Source: Anisus vortex (lineage: Eukaryota > Mollusca > Gastropoda > Planorbidae). Taken from it: 64,000 nucleotides of DNA. The DNA is taken from assembly GCA_949126835.1 (NCBI GenBank), contig OX421494.1, positions 4,037,201 through 4,101,200 of the forward strand, given 5' to 3'. Each line of letters starts with the position of its first letter. Position 1 is the first letter of the stretch. The notes under the pieces are model-generated. The model had not been told where the DNA came from. It searched no databases and saw nothing but the letters and a program-made list of their open reading frames with translations. Below, one piece after another: positions 1-11,925 of the stretch. Made by a program: the position numbers and the translations under genes.

Positions 1-422
1 ATCCTCCTTTGTCATCTAATCCTTCTGTCAACCTCAATTCCCCAAGTTGTGCATCTTGTTTTTCCATTGTCTGCTGCAACCTGGTTCAAATTATCACGAA
101 TGTTGACATGTTCTTGCTCCAGCGATTCAAGATCAGATGCTGTTTCCTTGAAATTCATAGTAGGATCCTGCAACCGTTTCTGGATACGATCAATTTTTAC
201 AAGTATGATGTTCCAGAAATGTAACACAACTAGGAAGTTAAAGTTTAATATACCTGCCAGCAAAGTTTCTGCATCACTTCTAGTGTCAGGCGTCATAGTT
301 GCATCTTTTGATAATTTTTCCAACAGCCCTACTAGTTCATCTAGCCCTTCATAAATAGCTTTAACAGCTTCTGATCGTACACTCCAGCGTGTTACAAACT
401 CCCTCTTCACTGTGATTGGCAC
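1..422 (-). mobile_element. hAT transposase remnant, ZMYM1-like, cut by window edge
   Basis: The minus strand holds about 130 codons resembling the middle of ZMYM1-like hAT transposases. The block starts near RWSVRSEAVKAIYE and continues with an FWNIILVKIDRIQKRLQDP segment followed by MNFKETASDLESLE. In this family that stretch lies between the catalytic core and the C-terminal dimerisation domain. No initiator region or zinc finger is visible upstream, so it is a fragment. A related transposase lies at 29.5-32.1 kb. The family call is by motif recognition; the piece is almost certainly not a host gene. Confidence 0.7.
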
Positions 423-714
423 AACTCTTTTTTATTCTTCCCAACGAGTTGTTGAACGAGAGAAAAACAAATATATACTTTCAACTGTTCCGAAAAAATG
501 TGATAACAACTGGATCCTGTTTAGCTGAGTTTACTCATGCTAAGTATACTCGACTCGAAATTATCCAACCTGTATAATTGTTAAAACCAGATGCCACTTT
601 CAGTATATGAACAATAATATTTGAACCCGAACTGATATTTGTTATAAAAAAACACGCCATCAGCAATCCTACTTTGTGGATGTGCCATTTGTTGTATGAG
701 TAGAATGGCGCCCC

Positions 715-940
715 TTAATGCTCCGTTGGGGCGCCAAAATCATGCTTGCCAACTGGTTTGTAATGAAGATATTTGTGGAGTTCCAAAATTCAATCTTGCA
801 AACGTATTTGGGATACATTAATTTACATCAAAGTAAAATTAAATAATTAGTTTTAATACTCATTTTGGCGCCCCCTCACGTGGCGCCCGGGGACATGTGT
901 CCCCCACCCCTGCCCCTCCCTAGCTACGCCACTGGTCAGT
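715..940. mobile_element. GGCGCC-rich transposon end
   Basis: Repeated GGCGCCCC motifs in both orientations are followed by a C-rich run and the ending CCTAGCTACGCCACTG at about 920-936. That ending is the inverse of the CAGTGGCGTAGC terminus common on hAT-like elements in invertebrates. It may be the 5-prime end of the hAT element whose coding remnant lies at 1-422, with the N-terminal coding part deleted. The opposite end is outside the window, so this link is inferred. Confidence 0.45.
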
Positions 941-1084
941 TTTCCTCATTTAGAACAGGAAAATGTTGGTTTTTTTTTCATCAATAAAAAATACCTCTTG
1001 GAGTTATCTCGTGTGCCATTTAAAATCGCTCTGCGTGCCAAATTTGGCACGCGTGCCTTAGACTGCCAACCCCTGGCCTAGAGG

Positions 1085-1285
1085 ATGGCGGATGGGAGAA
1101 TGTCAAAGGACTTCGCAGAACTTGCAAATGGCGAAAAGCAAAGAAACAAAAGTTGCACAAATCTGCTGTTCCAGCCCAACCCTGGATGTCCTTCACCTAC
1201 ATGTCAGAGATGCAACAGATCATGTCTATTTGGGAGGGGAATGGACTCCAGGGCAAACACTGCAATTACTGCAGAGCTTTCGTAA
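1085..1285 (+). mobile_element. possible LINE C-terminal zinc-finger remnant
   Basis: A short open stretch encodes PTCQRCNRSCLFGRGM, which resembles a decayed copy of the CxxCxRxCxSRIGL finger that ends many LINE ORF2 proteins. The upstream residues are lysine- and glutamine-rich, as is usual there. The match is weak and could be chance. Confidence 0.25.
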
Positions 1286-1330
1286 ACCAATCGCAAGAAC
1301 GCACCAAAACCTAACCGTCTTTCAAGGCTA

Positions 1331-1984
1331 AGGAGCCTGATGATAAAAATGATGATAAAAAGTGTGATAGGCTATGTCAATATTACGTCAAAAATATATA
1401 AACTAAAATAGACGTATATGATCAGTACGTTCGTAGACTATTTGAAAAAAAAAGACATAAGTAGGCCTAAAGATTTTTTTTAATGGTTTTGGTGTATTAG
1501 TACAGCAAAATTTAATAACCTAATAAAGTGCTTCTGACTGAAAATATAAAAATATAGACTAGACTATTTGGGCAGGCGAAAATTGAAAAAAAAGTTTTGC
1601 GCAAGCACAGCTCCCATGATAAACTTATGTCCAGTGGTTGTCATAACTGTGTATACCCCGGGACATAATCCAGACCCCCCAAAAAAATCCCATTTTTTAT
1701 TTACTAGGAATACTATTTTTTAATACTATAAATAGCCAAGATACGTTGACTTTAAATATGAATTCCAATCACACATGAGTTATGTAAAGTTTCTTTAAAT
1801 GTAGATGACATGACGTCTTGTAAAATATCCACACACAAAAACGTGGTCGGTGTTTTCAATCAGAGCTTAAATTTGGCGGGAAAAAAACATACGTTAGAGG
1901 AAAAACAACATAGGGCCTTGTGTTTGAAACTTATTGTTGATCGAACAAAACTAAGATTTGAAAGAAGTAAATATCACAATAATG
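1331..1984. other. gene-free AT-rich stretch
   Basis: No supported coding exon or RNA gene. It contains short poly-A and poly-C runs only. Confidence 0.6.
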
Positions 1985-2290
1985 CTATTGTGTGCATGTC
2001 TGTCAGTCTGCCCGCTTGCGTGCATAACAGTGTGCCAAGTTTTCAATAAAATAATTGTTATGTTATTTTTATTTCCCTTTTAACACAACACATGTTAATC
2101 ATTAGTTTCTCCGTCTTTTTGACGGGCATAACTCCTAGTATCACAATAAAGTTATTGTGTGCATGCGTGCATGTCTGTCTGCCTGCCTACCTGTGTGCGT
2201 GCATAGCAGTGTGCCAAGTTTTCAGTATTACAACTGGTATCCCGTTTCTCTATAAGCAGATTCATTGTACATTCATAGCCAAGTAAATGA
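1985..2290 (+). repeat. duplicated dispersed-repeat segment
   Basis: A segment with TGCATGTCTGTC...GTGTGCCAAGTTTTCA occurs at about 1,990-2,045 and again at about 2,156-2,223. Between them is CTCCGTCTTTTTGACGGGCATAACT. A close relative of this middle piece lies at 7,195-7,250. Class unknown, no coding capacity. Confidence 0.5.
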
Positions 2291-2826
2291 ACTTTGAACT
2301 TTTCTCTGGTCTCCGAGTTAGGAAGCTCAGTAAGAAAGAACTATTGAATTCATAAAGTAAATAAACATATTTTCCACTTCAATATAGGCCTAAAACAAGG
2401 GGGGGGGGACATTATGTTAACTTTCAAATCTTTTGTAACTTTTATTAGTCTAATCATCTCCAGAGTTGCTTTAAGGGTACAAAAAGTAAAACACTATAAA
2501 AGAAAAAAAAAGCTGTCGATGTGTTCTTGTTACTGAATGGTTTGCATTTTGATATAAAAACATCAGAGAAAAGTTACAGAATGGTGTCCATTCTGGTAAA
2601 TCAATGTCTTTAAATGCTACAACTTTACATAGAGTCCCTTCCGACAGTGCAACTATTTTAAAATACTCTTTCAGGATAAAATTAATATTGTAGAATAATT
2701 TTGTGTTGTTGTATTGTTTTTTTGTTTTTTTTGAAAAATGTTTTTGAATTCCCTGTTTTGTCTAGCTCCAATATAAATTGCTTTGCAGATTTTTCTTAAG
2801 GACATCGATTTTTACAATATTGATTG

Positions 2827-3137
2827 CAGGGCCGTAGGTTATTTAGGATTGTGGGGGCCCTGTTCCCAAATGGCCCCTCGTGGTCTCCCCCTGCCTTCCA
2901 CATACTCCAGAAAAGGGCCGTTAATTCTAGTTACATTCCGTAAAATCATAAATTTTATGTTTCACTTAGCTTGGTTGGACTGGAGCGCTTTAAATTGTAG
3001 GGGAATAAATGGATTTTATTTTACATTTTCAACGAAAGAATAGGGATGCCACTGAAACATTTCTTTTTCTGATGTGTGGGGCCCCCTTTTGTGTGGGGGC
3101 CAATGGAACATGTGGAACATGCCTAAATACGCCACTG
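2827..3137. mobile_element. 311-bp hAT-type MITE with 8-bp target duplication
   Basis: The left end CAGGGCCGTAGG...TTTAGG pairs with the right end CCTAAATACGCCACTG as imperfect terminal inverted repeats. The element is flanked by a perfect 8-bp direct repeat ATTGATTG (2,819-2,826 and 3,138-3,145), the target-duplication size of hAT transposons. The inside is non-coding with GGGGGCCCTGTTCCC-type palindromes. A related fragment in inverse orientation lies at about 17,195-17,265. Confidence 0.8.
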
Positions 3138-3480
3138 ATTGATTGTGTTCTTGATTTTGCTGTTTAGGCTAATTGTTTAAATTCTGCACATCATTATTTG
3201 TTTTTCTGGAGTTTATTGTTAGAACTATTATAGTACAAACTTAACCAAATCCACAGAAAGACATATATGTCTATAGGCCTATAGATAAAACAATTTTCTC
3301 TTTTCAAATGTTAGGACTAATATATTATTCATATTATGTTTCTTTTCTTTCCGAGAGGCATTTTATGAAAAAAATAATTTTTAAATCAGATATTTTGGCC
3401 ACATTGTAGAACATTTTCAGCACAGTATTTGAATTATGGGATTGCTCAAAAATGTTGTTGTTGTTTTTTTTTACACAAAT

Positions 3481-3571
3481 AGAGCCTAGACTCGGACCAC
3501 GGATGAGCGTAGGACGCAATAATCTTCATTATAGAAGGGGCGTCTGTAATGTATAAGTTAAGATAAGATAA
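3481..3571 (+). mobile_element. orphan LINE 3-prime tail
   Basis: This carries the 3-prime UTR signature found after the LINE coding regions at 28.7 and 46.9 kb: GACTCGGACCACGGATGAGC, an imperfect CTTCATTATAGAAG, CGTCTGTAATG, then a GATAA-rich end. No reverse-transcriptase sequence precedes it, so it is a severely 5-prime-truncated insertion. Confidence 0.75.
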
Positions 3572-4388
3572 ACCCCGGTTTTCAAGGCATTCAAAACACA
3601 TGACTACAAGCATAAGATTATACGTTGTCTATTGAAGCCTACATATTTTGAAATAAAACTTATAACTAAAGTAAAGCGAATACTTTGCTGTTTAAGATGA
3701 TAGGCCTAGGCTTACTGCTTGCTGGTAAAGTTAATTAATTAGGCCTACCATAAAAAATATTTAAGCTCCAAAATTGAGCATATTTTGAAGTCATATTGTT
3801 ATTTGTAACAATATAGAGTCTAAGCCTGAATATGTTCGTAGAACTATAGGCCTATAGATCTAAGCCTACAGGTAATAAAAAAAAATCATATTATACTTTT
3901 GGTTCTAGTAGGCCAAAATTTAATTTGTCAAAGTGTATGCTAACTAGATTTATGGTGGAATTTAATTTACTTCAAGAATTATTTTATTTCAACACTAAAC
4001 TTGAAATTAAGCAAATTCTAATTATGGCCAAAGTGGCATATCGTATTTTTAAAAATGTGTAAAACTGCATAGAAACGAAATTCATTTTTTAATTACATAT
4101 TCAATTAAATGTATAATTTGTCTGTTTCTATTGTAATATATTTTAATTTTAGTTACATGCAGTTTATACTACACAATCATAGAATATTTAATTTTATCAC
4201 AAAAATTGTTTTTAATTTCCAAAAATATTCCGTTCACAACTAACGATTTTTTAAGACACAATTTCCCGTCACACTTTTGTGTAAACAATTAACCGTTTAA
4301 CGTTCTGTTCTGTAAGTCTCAGATCATATTGTGCAAAACGTAAATTGTTAATTTTTTGTGCGGAATAAGTTAAAGCGTTCATTAAAAC
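3572..4388. other. upstream region of the MZB1-like gene
   Basis: Very AT-rich, with many TAGGCCT motifs. It must contain the MZB1-like promoter and 5-prime UTR, but I see no clear TATA box or other defined element. Confidence 0.5.
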
Positions 4389-7300
4389 ATGAATTGCAAA
4401 GCATGTCTACTGATTGTGATGTATATGCATTTTATAAATGCTCAACGCAAGAAAGATCTGACCGAAGAAGAGTTAAGTAAACTCAAAGAACAAACTGGAA
4501 TTGATCCCAAAGAAGTATCGGACGACGCAATAATACTTAGTCCACCAAAACTGACTGAGGAAGACGAGGGTTCTAAGTTTATGCCAGAAGCTTATCGTTG
4601 TGATGCATGTCGCTCTATGGCCTATCATGTAAATCATTTCATTATTCTAAATTATACTAATTAATAATTAATAATTATCTGGGGACGACTGGGACCCCTC
4701 AAAATCAAGGTCCTGACAATGTTCTGTACAAGTTAATTGAAGTTGCTTGTGAATATTTGCGCCTAACAAGTTTAACATCATAAATGACTTATAAGTTTTA
4801 CAGACATTCCTTCTAGATAGTAATATGTCCACTAGGCCCAAAACTCCTGCAGGGCGTCAGGGAAGGAACCCGTGACGTGACGGGCGGCAGGTATAGAACC
4901 CGTGATGTGATGGTTGACAGTCAGGTGAACTAACCGCAGGACCAGATGGCCTTTCATTAATTAATTCAATAACCTTAAAAACACTTCAAGAAAGAAGGTT
5001 AAAAAGCGCTATATTGGGTCGAATAGCCACATTTAATGTGACATCTGTAAACAATATTTCAATAGTCAAATATATATAGTTACTCTTACTTTATGAGTCG
5101 CTTTCAGTTTCAGGTATAAAATGGGTTGTCTGAACCAGTTACTTAATATCATTAAAGACCCTAATCAACATTTTTACAAAAAAATTTAAACAACTGTAGA
5201 TACACCAATTGAATACCGGCACTGGTGTTAAAAAACTAAATTAAAAAGTTCTACTCTGAATACTCTACTTCTGCCTTTTTGTTCTCGGGGGAAAAGCAGA
5301 CGACCATCCTTGACATCTGTGGTACCAGTACTACCTAGGACATAGTTCCTCCAGGCATCTCTATCCTGGGCCAGTCTTTCCAGCTTCCTCACAAGTAAGG
5401 AACAGTTCCTTGACATCTGCTTTGGCATCTCGGCTCCAAGTGTTCCTCAGCGTGTCTCTTTTCCGTTTTCCCTGAGTGTTCCAGTTCAGGGCTTGCCTAG
5501 TTGTGCTGGAAGCAGATCTTTGGAGTGTATGGCTGATCCATCACTATCCTCTCTATAGAATCTCTTGTTCTACCGGCTTTTTCTGCTGCCACAGTTTCAG
5601 GTTGCTGATTCTGTCAGGCCAGTGAATCCTCATAATCCTTCTTAGGCATTTAATTATAAAGGACTGGATTCTCTTCATGTTCACAGCCGTGGTTCTCCAA
5701 GTCTCGGCTCCATACAGTAACACAGGTTTCACCATGGCGTTGAACGTCCTGATTTTTTTGTTTTTACTCAGGTGTTTGGAGACCCAGATCTTCTTGACAC
5801 TGAATACCAATGATCTTTAAATATTGTATCACCATGTTTTGTAGGCTTATAATCAGAATCAATGAGATATATATTTTTTCAGCATGTGACATCCTTTATC
5901 AACAAACATACAATTCTCTTACAGTTTAGTTTTAACTAGGAAATGTTCAAAGCTCAGATAGCATGCCAAAACACAAAGCAGTTAAATGACAATTTATCTT
6001 GTATTGTTGATACAAAAAAATTAAAACAGTTTATTTACATTTATGTAACTGAAAAAAATATTTTGAAATGTATACTTTATCTCTTCTTTTTATTTCAACA
6101 GTTTGTTCAGAAATTTTCTAAAGCAGAGAGTAAGAAAAAAGGCGGCAAGCTTTCCTATGTTGAAATCTTAGATAACGTTGAGGAACTTTGCCAGGATGAA
6201 TTCAAAGAGTGAGTTGTTACTCTTGTTTTTTTGTTTTTTCTGTAATGTAGCGATGTTCACTGAACTCAACTTACCAACTGCAATATTAAATTAAATTTCT
6301 TATATCGACAGATGTGGCGTGAAAAATGTTTTAGGCAAAAACAGATTCTCTGGACCAGGACTTCCTGCTGCAAAAATGTCTGGCATGGTGGATGCAGGAG
6401 GCGTGTGGACTAAAAGGTACCGTAAATGTGTTGATAGTGTGGGGACAAAAAGTAGAAGTCAAAGACTTACCACTCTTCATGCTGGGCCATAGAGTTAGTA
6501 GAGCTTGAGCTTATCAGTTTCACTAAGGAGGACATACAAGAAGATTATAAGGCCAGCACAAATCCTCTATATTCCCCTTATCAATATAAATAATTACATT
6601 GAGTTTGTTTATCTATATATGTTTTTCCTCTATAGACGCTTAGGCTGTTTGACAGATCAATACAAAAGTTAAATGTATAAATTGGAAACATTCTCCAAAA
6701 GAAATTATTATTATTTCAACTATATTGCTTAATTTGTTAATTAATTTTTTTAAATAACATTTAAAAGTTATAAACCGGAGCGCCATTTAAAAAATGAATT
6801 CAAAGTATGTGTTATTTGGTCATTCTGCAGTTTCCCCTTGCTTTCAAATTATGTTGTTGTTGTTTTTTTGTTCGGGAAGGGGGGGGGGGACTAGGTTTAC
6901 CCTACTACGAAATATTATCTACTTTTTTTTATTTTATTATTTACCTTTTTATAGTTTGGTATTTGTGTATGTTTTTTTCTTATTGGTATTGATAGTATTA
7001 TTGTTAGTTTAATACTATTAATAAGAAGTCAAGTCAACACAACAGTTAGAAACTTTTTTGATACCAGAAGCTTCATAGAAAGAATTATTATGCATGTTCC
7101 AGGGCTAGGGCGACCATAAACAATAAACAAGAACAAAAACTAAGCGTTCTCATTACAGTTTTATTGTAAAATTGGTTTGTTTTTTCTCTTTTAACAAAAC
7201 ACATTGTAGTCATTCGTTTCTCCGCCATTTTGACGGGCATAACTACTAATGATGTATTGATAAGGATGGTCATTTGTATAGCGTGACTCTCCATGCTTTC

Positions 7301-7942
7301 ACATTTAGCATGATTAATGCGCTCTTGTCCACAAATTGTGGGTTTGATCTGAAAAGCTACATGAAATTCTTGCACCATTGTCCAAGTGCTGCTCATTGCT
7401 AGAGATATCAGTCCCTCTATGCAGGATGTGCTGTTTGATGGGATGACTGTATGGCTGGCAACTGATTAAATTAACATTTACATAAGTTCTGCTCTGTAGC
7501 TGCTGGTCAGAGAGCCGGACTGGACAGGGTGATAGTTGACAGGTCAATTATGGTGTGATACTGGTAAACAATGTGACCATCCATTTTGGTTTTAATCCAA
7601 GGGACACTACCCAAACGAGGAAATGATCTTATAACATAACTAAAAACCTTTTTCTTTATGTGCATCAGTCTTTTTAATATATTTAAAATAATAATTTTAA
7701 AATATATATATTATATAAAATATATATTTTTTTTTTTTTTATTGTTTTCTCAAAGTTTGTTGTATTTTTGTACAAAATATTTAACTATTATCAATGCTTT
7801 CAGAATGCAAAAACTGTGTCAGGAGCTTGTAGGAGAATTCGAAGAGGATGGTATCTATGCATTATGGGATGATCCTGAGGTTTCCTTTGAAGCAGACTTG
7901 TGTAGCAGCTATTGTAGAAACAGGAGACACACGGAACTCTGA
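4389..7942 (+). CDS. MZB1-like: MZB1-like (pERp1) endoplasmic reticulum protein, complete, 4 exons
   Basis: Exons 4,389-4,628, 6,102-6,208, 6,312-6,416 and 7,804-7,942 join in frame (591 nt, 196 aa) with GT/AG at every junction. Residues 1-19 form a hydrophobic signal peptide. The mature protein has a CDAC motif (C71, C74) and further cysteines at 110, 117, 156, 184 and 188, fitting a disulfide-bonded saposin-like fold. The RFSGPGL and GEFEEDGIY blocks match MZB1 rather than ordinary Canopy proteins. The C-terminus HTEL resembles a KDEL-type retrieval signal. Human MZB1 is about 190 aa, so length agrees. In vertebrates MZB1 helps fold immunoglobulin and other secreted clients in the ER; the invertebrate role is not established. 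The first Met heads the signal peptide. Intron 1 holds SINE and LINE fragments. The exact orthology (MZB1 or Canopy) needs a tree. Confidence 0.88.
4829..4953 (-). mobile_element. tRNA-like SINE fragment in intron 1
   Basis: Read on the minus strand, TGGTCCTGCGGTTAGTTCA resembles an A box and CACGGGTTCTATACC a B box. The tail CACTAGGCCCAAAACTC is shared with 38,507-38,577. It lacks a full cloverleaf, so it is not called as a tRNA gene. Confidence 0.45.
5228..5815 (-). mobile_element. RTE-like LINE remnant, C-terminal end of the polymerase ORF
   Basis: Two minus-strand frames carry consecutive pieces of a familiar LINE C-terminus. FNAMVKPVLLYGAETWRTT and CLRRIMRIHWPDRIS lie at about 5,810-5,600, and LERLAQDRDAWRNYV at about 5,390-5,340. 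Frame changes between them make it a pseudogene. It sits antisense in intron 1 of the MZB1-like gene. Other remnants of the same family are at 15.6-15.8 kb and 28.9-29.0 kb. Confidence 0.8.
7130..7260 (+). repeat. dispersed repeat in intron 3 of the MZB1-like gene
   Basis: CTCCGCCATTTTGACGGGCAT and the preceding CTTTTAACAAAACACATTG closely match the segment at about 2,080-2,135. Non-coding, class unknown. Confidence 0.45.
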
Positions 7943-8741
7943 TGTATGCTGTTTATATTTGTATAATTCTCAGAAGCTTCATTACTCTTCATTAAAACAA
8001 AAGTCTAACCAAAAGACGAATCCTGGCTTAACATTCTTTGTAAGCATTTCATTGGTCATTTTTTGGTACGGTCCAAACTGATATTACTTATTCCATATTT
8101 TGTTTTGTTAATAATCAAATCTTTTCTCTCAATTTTTTTTTATTTCACAAAATAATATTTATGCAAAAGAAAATGCTATTTTAATAATGTAATTTTTTTA
8201 ATTATAAAAATTGAATTTAATTTGAATTATAAGTATCAAAATATTGACAAAATTTGTCTAAAATATTTGACAAAGGTTTTTACTTTTTAAGGTTCCTTTG
8301 TTTATTGAATATTGTGTATTGAATGTTGTATTAAATGAATGTAGTTTTTTTATTCCAATGTGTCATATCAAAATGAGATTTACATTCCACTTCTAGTCCA
8401 CTATATAATATATACATTTAAACATCTCTTAGTGCAGCTTAATTTGTTCAGTTCTTTATCCTGGTGACAGTTTTTAGTTCATTTGTGAGGGAGGGGCATT
8501 CTAAGTTGTATTTTTTGTTCATAAATGTTTGTCTGCTGAATAACTAACACTAATTCCTTATGCATAACATTGCTCATATGTATTCTAGAATTTTTTTTAA
8601 TTGATATATGTGTGTATGTGTTTATTCAATGCATTTAATAGGTTTTCAACAATACAGGGTTGCTATTTGTAATCAACATGTTATTGTCTTAGCCTTATAA
8701 GGAAGTAAAGTTTTGTGTGTGTGGATGCAATGGCAAGTACG
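7943..8741. other. 3-prime flank of the MZB1-like gene
   Basis: Probably the 3-prime UTR followed by intergenic DNA. AT-rich, with no further exon found. ATTAAA-like sequences occur (for example near 8,331) but no polyadenylation site can be fixed. Confidence 0.45.
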
Positions 8742-9200
8742 AGTCATCAAGATTGTTCATAAGTAGTTCAAACTTCTACCTCTGTTCTATCTAGTCATCA
8801 AGATTGTTCATAAGTAGTTCAAACTTCTACCTCTGTTCTATCTAGTCATCAAGATTGTTCATAAGTAGTTCAAACTTCTACCTCGGTTCTATCTAGTCAT
8901 CAAGATTGTTCATAAGTAGTTCAAACTTCTACCTCGGTTCTATCTAGTCATCAAGATTGTTCATAAGTAGTTCAAACTTCTAGCTCTGTTCTATCTAGTC
9001 ATCAAGATTGTTCATAAGTAGTTCAAACTTCTAGCTCTGTTCTATCTAGTCATCAAGATTGTTCATAAGTAGTTCAAACTTCTAGCTCTGTTCTATCTAG
9101 TCATCAAGATTGTTCATAAGTAGTTCAAACTTCTACCTCTGTTCTATCTAGTCATCAAGATTGTTCATAAGTAGTTCAAACTTCTACCTCTGTTCTATCT
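8742..9200 (+). repeat. minisatellite, 51-bp unit, 9 copies
   Basis: The unit starts AGTCATCAAGATTGTTCATA and recurs exactly every 51 bp from 8,742, with a tenth partial copy at 9,201. Units differ at a few sites only, for example CTACCTCTG, CTAGCTCTG and CTACCTCGG. Near-identity suggests recent amplification. It lies between the MZB1-like and ependymin-related genes. Confidence 0.95.
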
Positions 9201-9209
9201 AGTCATCAT

Positions 9210-9834
9210 TCCATTTTCATCCTTTCAAAGCTAAACAATTGTATTATGTTTTTATTTCTTATCAGTAATAATTTGTTTCACTTTTGTTGAAGTTAAATCT
9301 CTATCCCTGGCTATGCACAGTTTTAAATCTGCTGAATATTGCTTGTCAGAAAACTAAACTAAATATCTAAGTGCAATGATCAAAGAATTTGTATTACCTT
9401 GTGCTGCTCGATCGGAATTCCGTTTCTGTACCTTGTGTACCATATTGTACCAGGGACAGGATGTTGCCAAACAAAATGTTTATTTTTTAATTGCTTGTGA
9501 TTGTTATTTATTATATTTTTATTTATTAAGATTTGTCAATTTTTTTTTTGACATTTCAATTGGTGGTTTTTTTATTCTTTTGTTTTAAATTAAAAAAAAG
9601 AAAACATATTTATGTTTTGACTTTTTAATTCTACATGAATCAAAAGTGGAAGTTATATATTAATTTTCTTAAAGAAACAAAAACAGCTATAAGTAACAAG
9701 CCTTCAAGTAAAATTTACAGCTGTTACTAAACTATTACTGCACACAGAATTGCTTTCTATACATTAGGAAACTCAAAACATCATGCAGTCATCATTTAGT
9801 CAAATTTTAACTTTTGCAAAAAGTACTACAATGT
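9210..9834. other. intergenic region between convergent genes
   Basis: No exon is visible. The region is downstream of both the MZB1-like gene and the ependymin-related gene, which end toward each other. Confidence 0.5.
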
Positions 9835-11841
9835 TTACTCAAATTTACGAGTGTACAGTGACCTCAGATTCTGAACCAGGGAGCTGATGCCTTCAGTTTT
9901 CTGGGCTTGCAGACACTCTTGTGGTGGGATGAACATCTGGGGGTCAACGATGCCCTGGACCAAGTCGTACATGCGAGTGGTCAGGGTGTCGTTGGTGCGG
10001 CCATCAATAAGGAATGTACGGAGAGGGTAGCAGTTGAATCTGCTGAAAACTCCAACCCAGGTTTCTCCTGAAATCATGAAATACAGTAATCTTACAGTTG
10101 AAGTTGATAGGGTAATTTGGTTACATGCTATTATACTTGTAAGTAAAGTCCCGTTGGACCAAATTGATCATAGGGCCGGTGAAGCAGCGTTTACCAGTTT
10201 CAAGGGGACGCCCAGCCGCCTTTACTTTACCCCAACTAATGTCAAGCACAAATCAGAGCTGGGTAGACTCTGGGACACTATCCAGTCCCGGGAACAAATC
10301 CTAGTCTTCACAAGGATTAGAACCCAGATCCTTTGGAACGCCAGTCGAACGCGCTGCCGCTCGACCACTGTGCCGCATTATTATACTTGTATCTACGCAA
10401 TGCACATCTATTTGTAAGCAATGCCCATCTATGTGTAAGCAATGCCCATCTATGTGTAAGCAATGCCCATCTATGTGTAAGCAATACCCATCTTTGTGTA
10501 AGCAATGCCCATCTATGTGTAAGCAATGCCCATCTATGTGTAAGCAATGCCCATCTATGTGTAAGCAATGCCCATCTATGTGTAAGCAATGCCCATCTAT
10601 GTGTAAGCAATGCCAATCTATGTGTAAGCAATGCCCATCTATGTGTAAGAAAAAAACGTGAAGACATCATTTGGTCATTTAGACTGGATCCAAATGTTCA
10701 TGGAAATAGTGAATAGCAAATCGCTAATATTGTTATAATGAAATGATGTTTAGTGCAGTGGTTCCCAAGTTGTACATCACAGTACCCTTGGTAGACGAAG
10801 CGACTTTACGTTGGATTCTTGGAATATTGCAAAGATTTTCTGAATTATAATTTAGTTTTTATTAAATGTGGTCAAATGGACATCTAGTGATTTCACTCAG
10901 GGAAGGGCGTCAATATGTAAGCCCAATTAATTTGTTTCTCTATATTTGTCATTGTATTTGTATAGCCAATGTACTCTCCATGCTTGCCAATTGTATTCCC
11001 ACGCATTATCTCTATATTTGTCACTGTATAATGTTTTCTCTATACTGGTCAATGTGACACCCTATAGGGTATCTCTATAAACTGTTTGTTACAGATGCTC
11101 CTATAGAGGATATTAACCCTTCCCGTACCGACCTACTTCTATCTATGCTGCCTTCAGTTCCGCTATATACGCGCCCTGGACTGTAAGGGTTAAATATCCA
11201 TTCTGTGCTCCCTCCCCTTTTATTTTCCAAGACATGAATTACTTTATGCCGCACCTCCTGAAATTCTCGGTTTTCTCCTGAAAAACTCATAGAAATCTCC
11301 TGAAAGTTTTGATTTAAGTTCGGAGCAGTAACCATGCGCCATTGAAAAGGGTGTCCGCGATTAGAAAATGTTTTGGACACGACTGTTTTAGGGACACGAT
11401 GATAATTGTATGCTTGACTTACTTCTGGTTGTGCTGCGGTCTGACCACTCAACGGCCTCCAGTTCCTCACCGGGTCCACCAACGTAGAACTCAGCCTCAA
11501 AGGTGGCGTTCTCTGGCACGGCGAATGGGAAGAATGGGCCGGCCTGTCCTTTCTTGCAGACTTTGGTTTGACGGTTGTACTCGTAGAAGATGTTCTCTCT
11601 GTGTAGGATGATGATGCGGTAATACCTGCAAATAGAACGTTGTGCTCAGAATTCCGGAATACTCGATGGAAGCTAGACGTTAAACGTGTACTGAGGCCAG
11701 TTGACATGTACTGTGACCATTTTACATGTATTGTGGCCAGTTGACAAAAAAATTAGATATATGTATATATTAATAGATAGATAAATGGATATAGTAATAG
11801 ATATGTACCGGTAGATAGATAGATGGATAGATGGATAGATG

Positions 11842-11925
<84 letters not shown>

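Noticed and set aside
8742..9200. CRISPR-like spacing of repeats
   Set aside because: The whole 51-bp unit repeats with no unique spacers, and the genome is eukaryotic.
10317..10716. Long open frames on both strands with repeated NAHLCVS or THRWALL peptides
   Set aside because: They are translations of the 21-bp minisatellite in an intron; the period is a multiple of 3, so frames stay open by chance.
11075..11707. A 210-codon minus-strand open frame
   Set aside because: It runs through intron 3 and overlaps the ependymin-related exon in the wrong frame; only 11,423-11,625 in another frame is coding.
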